This document shows positions 1 to 5,187 of a DNA stretch of 5,187 nt, one piece after another. This DNA is from a bacterium (GTDB lineage: Bacteria; Auribacterota; UBA3054). Positions within the stretch are counted from its first letter, which is position 1. The number at the start of each line of letters is the position of its first letter. The notes beneath the pieces were generated by a model. That model was not told the origin of the DNA and made no database searches. It saw only the letters and a list, made by a program, of their open reading frames with translations. The position numbers were made by a program, and so were the translations under genes. The DNA is taken from positions 1 to 5,187 of the forward strand of contig JAFSWV010000088.1 of assembly GCA_017444325.1 (NCBI GenBank). Direction: 5' to 3'.

Positions 1-1643
<1,643 letters not shown>

Positions 1644-1658
1644 GCAAAAAAACAAAGC

Positions 1659-1692
1659 AAAAAAGCCCCCGGTCACTCGGGGGCTTTTTTTT
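1659..1692. terminator. Bidirectional intrinsic terminator between carB and the convergent amidohydrolase gene
   Basis: Perfect hairpin GCCCCCG (1665-1671), loop GTCACT, CGGGGGC (1678-1684), extended by an A-run on the left (1659-1664) pairing with a T-run on the right (1685-1692). The T-run serves carB, and the A-run becomes a U-tract when read on the minus strand, so the same hairpin can stop both converging transcripts. It begins 15 bases after the carB stop, and its right flank (1691-1692) is part of the TAA stop of the minus-strand gene. Confidence 0.93.
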
Positions 1693-2509
1693 ATTCCGGC
1701 AATTTGTCCGTCACTTTTATTCCCAGCACTCTTTCCGCATTGAGGTAAAAGATCTTTTCCTGGTCGCATTCATTCGGGCAGATCTTTTTCACGAACTCGA
1801 TGTGTCCCTGCTGTTCGCCCCAGGGACAGTCGGTGCCGAAGAGAATGTTGTCCGCTCCGTGCCTGCTGACAATTTCGCGCCCCAATTCAACGGGGCAGCA
1901 TCTGGCCGAGCAGCTCGTGTCGATCATGACATTTTCGCCGCACATGTCCTGCAAAAATTCTTTGTAGGTCAGCCAGCCTCCCATGTGCGCGATGATCATG
2001 ACAAGCTTGGGAAAATTTTTCCTTATACTTTTGAAGCGGTAGGGATGCGCGAAGTCCTGCCCCATGAACGCCACGTCGTTGCCGGAATGGAAGAGCAAGG
2101 GAAGGTTTGTTTCCTGCCAGGCGTCGTAGATGGGATACCAGCCTTTGTCGTCAACAGGAAGATTCTGATAGAAGGGATGGATCTTCAATCCCAGCAATCC
2201 CGCGTCCAATATTTTCTGCACCTTGCCGGCAGGATCAGGATCCAAGGGATGTATGGAAGCGAAAGGAAAAACGTGTTCGCTTTTTATTTCTTTCGACCAC
2301 GCGAGTATCGCGTCGAACTGCGTCGGCTTCGTCGCGATCGATGCGATGACGCTTGCGTTGACGTCTCCTTCTTTCATCGCGCGAAGAAGGTCGCCGACCG
2401 TTCCGTCGGTATGCGGCCTGACGTCTCCGATAAAAGACGCGATCGATCCAATCGCTCTTGGCGCCAAGGAATCCGTGAACGCGTGGGTATGGAAATCGAA
2501 GTATTTCAT
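1691..2509 (-). CDS. Amidohydrolase family (TIM-barrel metal-dependent hydrolase), substrate unknown
   Basis: 272-residue cytoplasmic protein with the layout of the amidohydrolase-2 family (PF04909-like). Seen in order: DFHTH near the N-terminus (H7 and H9, the HxH metal pair), GLKIHPFYQ (K109, H111), LLFHSG (H141), IIAHMGGW (H175) and ILFGTDCPWG (D227, the catalytic/metal Asp at the end of the last barrel strands), followed by the family-typical C-terminal NAERVLGI. No signal peptide or membrane segment. ATG at 2509 is chosen because it puts DFHTH at residues 5-9 as usual in the family. An in-frame TTG at 2548 would add 13 residues, but that TTG is part of a good -35 box and the added residues look non-coding. 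There is no Shine-Dalgarno before the ATG (see promoter). It converges on carB and diverges from the H1-like gene. Family members hydrolyse or decarboxylate varied small molecules; nothing here fixes the substrate. TatD-type DNase is less likely because motifs and length match amidohydrolase-2 better. Confidence 0.88.
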   Translation of the reverse strand: MKYFDFHTHAFTDSLAPRAIGSIASFIGDVRPHTDGTVGDLLRAMKEGDVNASVIASIATKPTQFDAILAWSKEIKSEHVFPFASIHPLDPDPAGKVQKILDAGLLGLKIHPFYQNLPVDDKGWYPIYDAWQETNLPLLFHSGNDVAFMGQDFAHPYRFKSIRKNFPKLVMIIAHMGGWLTYKEFLQDMCGENVMIDTSCSARCCPVELGREIVSRHGADNILFGTDCPWGEQQGHIEFVKKICPNECDQEKIFYLNAERVLGIKVTDKLPE

Positions 2510-2512
2510 GAT

Positions 2513-2548
2513 GACGTGGATTCTAACAGAAAAAAATTTTGCAGTCAA
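2513..2548 (-). promoter_or_regulatory. Sigma-70-type promoter of the amidohydrolase gene, implying a nearly leaderless mRNA
   Basis: On the minus strand TTGACT (2548-2543; 5 of 6 to TTGACA) is followed after exactly 17 bases by TAGAAT (2525-2520; 5 of 6 to TATAAT). The predicted start of transcription is at 2513 or 2512, only 3-4 bases before the ATG at 2509. Bases 2510-2526 contain no ribosome-binding site, which agrees with a leaderless or near-leaderless transcript. Box positions are read directly; promoter activity is inferred. Confidence 0.66.
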
Positions 2549-2560
2549 CGAAGACGCTGA

Positions 2561-2589
2561 TTGATTTTTAAAAATACATGTGATAAAAT
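2561..2589 (+). promoter_or_regulatory. Candidate extended -10 promoter, divergent, reading toward the H1-like gene
   Basis: TTGATT (2561-2566), 17-base spacer, then TAAAAT (2584-2589; 5 of 6 to TATAAT) with TG at 2581-2582 giving an extended -10 element (TGaTAAAAT). Expected transcript start is near 2596, leaving a leader of about 208 nt before the ATG at 2804. Its -35 box lies only 12 bases from the -35 box of the minus-strand promoter, so the two are back to back. The region is AT-rich, so chance matches are possible. Confidence 0.5.
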
Positions 2590-2703
2590 TTATATAGATT
2601 AAGTGAATTATCCGCTATTCATATTTTATGTGATGAATGTGAAGTGATGGAAATGCTAGGAAAAATAACGGGTTTCGCTTGGTTGATGGAGTGAAAAGAA
2701 AAC

Positions 2704-2725
2704 AACAGATCAGGTATGATCTGTT
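2704..2725. promoter_or_regulatory. Perfect 9-bp inverted repeat overlapping a TATGAT box: candidate operator or leader hairpin
   Basis: AACAGATCA (2704-2712), spacer GGTA, TGATCTGTT (2717-2725) is a perfect dyad. TATGAT (2715-2720; 5 of 6 to a -10 box) lies inside it, with a weak -35 candidate GTGAAA at 2691-2696 (18-base spacer). If that promoter is used, the dyad is placed like a repressor operator and the leader is about 77 nt. If transcription begins at the upstream promoter near 2596, the dyad would instead fold as an RNA hairpin. There is no T-run directly after it, so it is not a simple terminator. The dyad is seen; its role is inferred. Confidence 0.5.
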
Positions 2726-2750
2726 AGAACATAGAAAAAACTCAAACAAA

Positions 2751-2776
2751 AAATAGTTGTCTAGTGACAGCTTTTT
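2751..2776 (+). other. Terminator-like hairpin in the leader of the H1-like gene
   Basis: AGTTGTC (2755-2761), loop TAGT, GACAGCT (2766-2772) forms a 7-bp stem with one G-U pair. It continues after one mismatch as an A-run (2751-2753) against a T-run (2774-2776), so TTTTT (2772-2776) follows the stem. This resembles a weak intrinsic terminator lying 27 bases before the ATG, where it could act as an attenuator or simply end upstream transcription. The stem is short and not GC-rich, so it may be chance. Confidence 0.33.
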
Positions 2777-2790
2777 ATTCAACCAAACAT

Positions 2791-2796
2791 AAGGAG
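2791..2796 (+). promoter_or_regulatory. Strong Shine-Dalgarno of the H1-like gene
   Basis: AAGGAG lies 7 bases before the ATG at 2804, a near-ideal ribosome-binding site at ideal spacing. It fixes the start of the H1-like gene and suggests efficient translation. Confidence 0.88.
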
Positions 2797-2803
2797 AAAC
2801 ACT

Positions 2804-3109
2804 ATGCCTACTGCTAAGAAACCCGCTGCGAAACCGGCTGCCAAGAAAGCCCCGGCCAAGAAAGCTGCCCCGGCCAAGAAGCCCGCTGCTAAGAAGCCTG
2901 CTGCTAAGAAGCCCGCTGTCAAGAAGCCCGCTGTCAAAAAGCCCGCTGCCAAAAAGCCCGCTGCTAAGAAGCCCGCTGCCAAGAAGCCCGCTGCCAAGAA
3001 GCCCGCTGTCAAGAAGCCCGCTGCCAAGAAGCCCGCTGCTAAGAAGCCCGCTGCCAAGAAGCCCGCTGCTAAGAAGCCCGCTGCCAAGAAGCCGGCCGCC
3101 AAGAAGTAA
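2804..3109 (+). CDS. Histone H1-like, lysine/alanine/proline-rich repeat protein
   Basis: 101-residue protein made of only six amino acids: by my count 39 Lys, 37 Ala, 20 Pro, 3 Val, one Met and one Thr. It has no acidic or aromatic residue, so it must be extremely basic and disordered. After a looser start (MPTAKKPAAKPAAKKAPAKKAAPA, residues 1-24, split here as irregular K/P/A units) come fifteen exact KKPA(A/V) pentapeptides (25-99) and a final KK. The valines are in units 3, 4 and 9. This resembles the lysine-rich tails of eukaryotic H1 and bacterial H1-like proteins (chlamydial Hc1/Hc2, Bordetella BpH1, the KPAA tail of Pseudomonas AlgP). The expected role is nonspecific DNA or RNA binding and nucleoid compaction in the cytoplasm. 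Unlike several of these it has no other domain. The strong ribosome-binding site, dedicated terminator and synonymous codon variation argue that it is a real gene rather than a repeat artefact. It is probably monocistronic; the leader may carry regulation. Confidence 0.85.
   Translation: MPTAKKPAAKPAAKKAPAKKAAPAKKPAAKKPAAKKPAVKKPAVKKPAAKKPAAKKPAAKKPAAKKPAVKKPAAKKPAAKKPAAKKPAAKKPAAKKPAAKK
2876..3100 (+). repeat. 15-bp tandem repeat array, 15 units, inside the H1-like gene
   Basis: Fifteen in-frame copies of a 15-base unit with consensus AAGAAGCCCGCTGCC. Variation is confined to few positions: last codon GCC, GCT or GTC; CCT in unit 2; AAA as first codon in units 5 and 6; CCGGCCGCC ending in unit 15. 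Units 3-4 are identical, as are 7-8, and units 10-14 alternate GCC/GCT, i.e. a 30-base period, pointing to recent duplication of unit pairs. Unit gain or loss keeps the frame. Confidence 0.95.
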
Positions 3110-3127
3110 TTAAAAACTTCTTGCAAT

Positions 3128-3164
3128 AAAAAAAGCGCCCCCTCGCAAGAGGAGGCGCTTTTTT
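3128..3164. terminator. Bidirectional intrinsic terminator with GCAA tetraloop between the H1-like gene and the M20 gene
   Basis: Stem GCGCC (3135-3139) with GGCGC (3154-3158), one C/A mismatch (3140/3153), then CCTC (3141-3144) with GAGG (3149-3152), closed by a GCAA loop of the stable GNRA type. An A-run on the left (3128-3134) and T-run on the right (3159-3164) provide U-tracts in both directions. It ends the H1-like transcript (stop at 3109) and the convergent peptidase transcript (stop at 3181). Confidence 0.93.
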
Positions 3165-3180
3165 GTTTCCCCAGATCTTG

Positions 3181-4374
3181 TTATTCAGCGAGGTCGAAGA
3201 AAAGCAGACCCAGCGCGGTGCCGAAGAGCGGGATCTCGCTTAGCTTGATGTGCTCGCCGGTCTGGTGCGCGGAGCCGTCGTCATCCTGGCTGTAGCCAAG
3301 AGAGGGAATGCCGGCCTCGAGAAGCTGCTTACAGACGGTCGTGCCGTTCATGCCGAAGAGCACGGCGTCCTTGCCGGTGAGATCCTTCGTGGCTTTCATG
3401 GCGGCTTTGCAAAGCCTGCCTTCGGGATCGATCTCGAAAGCGACCATGTGGTCCGGCATTTCCACGGAATAGGAAGTGCCGGGATATTTTTCGCAGGCGG
3501 CCTTCGCCATACCTTCGACCCATTCTGTTATCTCGGCAAGATCTCTCTGCGGAGTGTAGCGGATGTCCATCCTGACTTTCGTTTCTTTCGGAATGATGTT
3601 GTAGGCGCTGCCGGCTTCCAGTCCGGAGACGGTGAAAGTCGTGGGGCTGAAGTTCGGCTGGTTCGGTTCCTTGCAGAAGCCGATCTTATCCGTGTAGCTT
3701 TCCCTTACGGAGTTGAGGAAAGCGACGGCGGGCCAGATGGAGTTGACGCCGTGGTCGGGATAAGCGGCGTGGCCGGCCTTGCCGTGGAAAGTGAATTGAA
3801 AACGCAGAAGGCCTTTCTCGCCGTAGGAGAGTTTAAAAATGCCTGAACCTGTGTCGGGCACGACGGCGTAATCAGCTTTTATCTTTCCAGTCTCGGTAAG
3901 CCAGACCAATCCGTCGGTGGAGCCGACTTCCTCGTCGGCGACGGAGGCGAAGAGGAACGTGCCTTTGAATTTGCCTTCGTTCTGCTTCAGGAATTTGGCG
4001 AGCAGGAAAGCGGAGACCATAGGCCCCTTGTCGTCGCCCACACCTCTGCCGTAGGCTGTGCCGTTTTCAATTTTTACGGTGAAGGGATCATGATCCCAGT
4101 CGGGATTGACCGGCACAACATCGGCATGGCAGGGAACGAAAAGAATAGGATGTCCCTCCCCCACTTTCGCGATCAGGTTGGTGCGTTTGGGAGTTTTCTC
4201 AAACGTTTCGTAAGGGATATTGAGTTCGTCGAAATATTTCTTCAGCACGTCGGCCACGAGGTATTCGTTGCCGGGAGGGTTGACCGTGTTTTTGGAAACG
4301 AGTTCCTTTAAGAGCTCTATTCCTTCCTCTTCATGTTCCTTGAAGAATTTTTCCAGTTCCGCTTTCCAGTTCAT
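3181..4374 (-). CDS. M20 family metallopeptidase (ArgE/DapE/ACY1/CPG2 superfamily)
   Basis: 397-residue cytoplasmic zinc-dependent hydrolase; no signal peptide. The di-metal site is complete: HAD at H83/D85, GRGVGDDKG with bridging D114, ADEEVGS with catalytic E148 and metal ligand E149, VVPDTG with D174, and GSAHQTGEH with H370. The inserted dimerisation domain carries HGKAGHAAYP (H202) and later NIIPKETKVRMDIR, as usual in the superfamily. Length is normal. Members remove amino acids from dipeptides or acyl groups from amino acids (acetylornithine, succinyl-diaminopimelate, aminoacylase, carboxypeptidase types). The sequence does not decide between these, and the local genes give no arginine or lysine pathway context, so a specific name such as argE or dapE is not justified. 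The start is ATG at 4374, with GGGAG 7 bases upstream; this ATG overlaps the TGA of the preceding MORN-repeat gene (ATGA), so translation is probably coupled. The shared terminator at 3128-3164 closes the operon. Confidence 0.93.
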   Translation of the reverse strand: MNWKAELEKFFKEHEEEGIELLKELVSKNTVNPPGNEYLVADVLKKYFDELNIPYETFEKTPKRTNLIAKVGEGHPILFVPCHADVVPVNPDWDHDPFTVKIENGTAYGRGVGDDKGPMVSAFLLAKFLKQNEGKFKGTFLFASVADEEVGSTDGLVWLTETGKIKADYAVVPDTGSGIFKLSYGEKGLLRFQFTFHGKAGHAAYPDHGVNSIWPAVAFLNSVRESYTDKIGFCKEPNQPNFSPTTFTVSGLEAGSAYNIIPKETKVRMDIRYTPQRDLAEITEWVEGMAKAACEKYPGTSYSVEMPDHMVAFEIDPEGRLCKAAMKATKDLTGKDAVLFGMNGTTVCKQLLEAGIPSLGYSQDDDGSAHQTGEHIKLSEIPLFGTALGLLFFDLAE

Positions 4375-5187
4375 TCCTTTTCTCCCGCGTTCTCGACCAT
4401 TTGCGCGGCCTGCGCGCGCAGGGCCTGCTGCTTCAATGATTCGAAGCTGCCGGGGTTCTCTTTCACGACGTCGTAGTGGTTCTCAGTAAGATCGACGCTG
4501 CGGCCGGAGTCGGTAGTGACGTTCATGTCGAGCTGGCTGGGCGCCTGCATGATGACCTGGAATTTCCTGGGGCCGTATTCGAAGGGTTCGTCGTTGTTAT
4601 AGAACTGGGCCTGCTGCTGCTTGGGATCGATGCCCTGGGCTTTCAGGGCCTCCTCCTTGGCTTTCTGCTGGATCCTCATCTGGTATTCTTCCTCGATGGC
4701 TCTGCGGCGCTCTTTTAAGGCTTCGGGAACGGCGCCGTTCTCCTGCTGCGTCATCTTGCCCTTCTCATCGAAGAAACGCCAGACGCCGTAGGGAGTGTTG
4801 TTGAAGAGCAGGCCTTGTGAAGTCATGCGCTCGTCCTCGTCATAAGCGGACACGATCTGCGAACCGGTCATCTTGCCGTGCACCACTGCGAATTCCGTCT
4901 TGGGCTTGATGTCGTCGCGGTCTTCGTCGTAGTAGGTCTCTACTCTCAGGCCGAGCAGGACGCCCGCTTTGTAGGTCGCGATGGTCGTCTTGCCTTTTTC
5001 GTCGAGGCGCCATTCGCCGTCTTTCTCGTCTTCCTTGAAACGTCCGTACCAAAGTTTGTTGCCTTTCGCGTCGTAGTAGGCTCTCTTGCCTACGCGTTTT
5101 CCTTCCTTGAAATCGCCTTCCGTATCAAGGACGCCGTTTGTGTGCCAATACGTCCAGGTGCCTTTGGCAAGGCCGTCACTAAATTTG
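4371..5187 (-). CDS. MORN/YwqK-type repeat protein with charged helical C-terminal region (5' end outside window)
   Basis: The frame is open from base 5186 on the minus strand to TGA at 4371, giving 271 residues; the true start lies beyond the window. GTG at 4886 is in frame but internal, because clear repeat sequence precedes it. Residues ~8-152 are a series of ~22-26-residue units of the MORN-variant (YwqK-like) kind: KGTWTYWHTNGVLDTEGDFKEG, GKRAYYDAKGNKLWYGRFKEDEK, DGEWRLDEKGKTTIATYKAG, then more degenerate copies ending YGVWRFFDEKGKMTQQENG. The pattern G-x-W-x-x-[YF]-x-x-x-G recurs. Residues ~154-194 are highly charged and Gln/Lys/Glu/Arg-rich, likely a long helix or coiled coil, followed by a ~75-residue tail that I do not recognise (PRKFQVIMQAPSQLDMNV, then an Ala/Gln-rich end). 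MORN-type repeats are linked to protein or membrane contacts; the function here is unknown. It is first of the visible part of an operon with the M20 gene, overlapping by 4 bases. Confidence 0.82.
   Translation of the reverse strand, partial: KFSDGLAKGTWTYWHTNGVLDTEGDFKEGKRVGKRAYYDAKGNKLWYGRFKEDEKDGEWRLDEKGKTTIATYKAGVLLGLRVETYYDEDRDDIKPKTEFAVVHGKMTGSQIVSAYDEDERMTSQGLLFNNTPYGVWRFFDEKGKMTQQENGAVPEALKERRRAIEEEYQMRIQQKAKEEALKAQGIDPKQQQAQFYNNDEPFEYGPRKFQVIMQAPSQLDMNVTTDSGRSVDLTENHYDVVKENPGSFESLKQQALRAQAAQMVENAGEKE
4382..4386 (-). promoter_or_regulatory. Ribosome-binding site of the M20 gene, inside the end of the upstream gene
   Basis: Read on the minus strand, GGGAG lies 7 bases before the ATG at 4374, within the last codons of the upstream reading frame. 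Together with the ATGA overlap it supports reinitiation or coupled translation and fixes the M20 start. Confidence 0.75.

Larger units (their letters stand above)
2510..2803. other. AT-rich divergent intergenic region (no gene seen)
   Basis: This 294-base gap is the only sizeable non-coding stretch. It is much richer in A and T than the flanking genes. It holds the two divergent promoters near 2513-2589, small palindromes such as TTTTTAAAAA (2565-2574) and ATTCAT/ATGAAT (2617-2622 and 2633-2638), a perfect 9-bp dyad (2704-2725), a terminator-like hairpin (2751-2776) and the ribosome-binding site of the H1-like gene. The only short open frame noticed (2647-2694, 15 codons) has no ribosome-binding site. 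I see no tRNA, no recognised riboswitch class and no insertion-sequence ends. Confidence 0.75.

Noticed and set aside
2509..2548. TTG start at 2548 for the amidohydrolase, extending it by 13 residues
   Set aside because: That TTG is part of a well-spaced -35 box, the added residues resemble no family N-terminus, and ATG at 2509 places the HxH motif where the family usually has it.
1802..2560. Long plus-strand open frame opposite the amidohydrolase gene
   Set aside because: The minus strand carries all the amidohydrolase motifs; the plus-strand product has no family resemblance and no ribosome-binding site.
2608..2616. TTATCCGCT resembling a DnaA box in AT-rich DNA
   Set aside because: Single poor match to TTATNCACA without a cluster of further boxes or origin-type genes nearby.
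2647..2694. 15-codon frame (MEMLGKITGFAWLME) that could be a leader peptide upstream of the H1-like gene
   Set aside because: No Shine-Dalgarno precedes it, it has no run of regulatory codons, and frames of this size are expected by chance.
2779..3126. Minus-strand open frame of 115 codons rich in AAGFL repeats across the H1-like gene
   Set aside because: It is the reverse complement of the 15-base repeat, which has no stop in this frame purely because of its periodicity. It has no ribosome-binding site and runs over the terminator of the plus-strand gene.
3329..3523. Short minus-strand Arg/His-rich frame inside the M20 gene
   Set aside because: Out-of-frame shadow of the M20 coding sequence, without start signals or recognisable domain.
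4371..5187. Reading the MORN/YwqK-type gene as the antitoxin of a toxin-antitoxin pair
   Set aside because: YwqK-like proteins are often labelled this way automatically, but the partner gene here is a full M20 hydrolase with a normal active site, not a toxin, and no small toxin gene is visible.

Overview
The window is a compact stretch of bacterial chromosome holding five protein genes. Coding DNA is GC-rich; the one sizeable intergenic region (2510-2803) is strongly AT-rich. All the genes look like housekeeping or general-metabolism genes. There are no mobile elements, CRISPR arrays, tRNAs or rRNAs that I can see. I cannot assign the organism firmly. A lysine/proline/alanine-rich histone-H1-like protein beside a YwqK/MORN-type repeat protein and ordinary bacterial CarB would fit an anaerobic bacterium of the Lentisphaerae/Verrucomicrobia (PVC) or Elusimicrobia kind, but this is a low-confidence impression.

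Layout: (1) 1-1643, plus strand: C-terminal half of carB, the large subunit of carbamoyl-phosphate synthase, cut by the window edge. (2) 1659-1692: a strong bidirectional terminator that overlaps the stop codon of the next, convergent gene. (3) 1691-2509, minus strand: a TIM-barrel amidohydrolase with a near-consensus promoter placed so close to the ATG that the mRNA should be almost leaderless. (4) 2510-2803: a divergent control region with back-to-back promoters, a perfect 9-bp dyad overlapping a TATGAT box, and a weak terminator-like hairpin just before the next gene. (5) 2804-3109, plus strand: a 101-residue H1-like protein built of KKPA(A/V) pentapeptides from 15-bp tandem repeats. (6) 3128-3164: a second bidirectional terminator with a GCAA tetraloop. 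(7) 3181-4374, minus strand: an M20-family metallopeptidase/deacylase. (8) 4371-5187, minus strand: the C-terminal 271 residues of a MORN/YwqK-type repeat protein, whose TGA overlaps the ATG of the peptidase gene (ATGA).

Working logic: the region is two convergent pairs (carB with the amidohydrolase; the H1-like gene with the peptidase operon), each closed by one shared hairpin, and the pairs are joined by one divergent promoter region. The MORN-repeat and M20 genes form a translationally coupled operon transcribed toward the H1-like gene. I see no metabolic link between carB and the rest. The least ordinary parts are the repeat-built H1-like gene with its structured leader, the near-leaderless amidohydrolase gene, and the coupling of an uncharacterised repeat protein to an M20 hydrolase. 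I did not find convincing evidence of a wholly new system.
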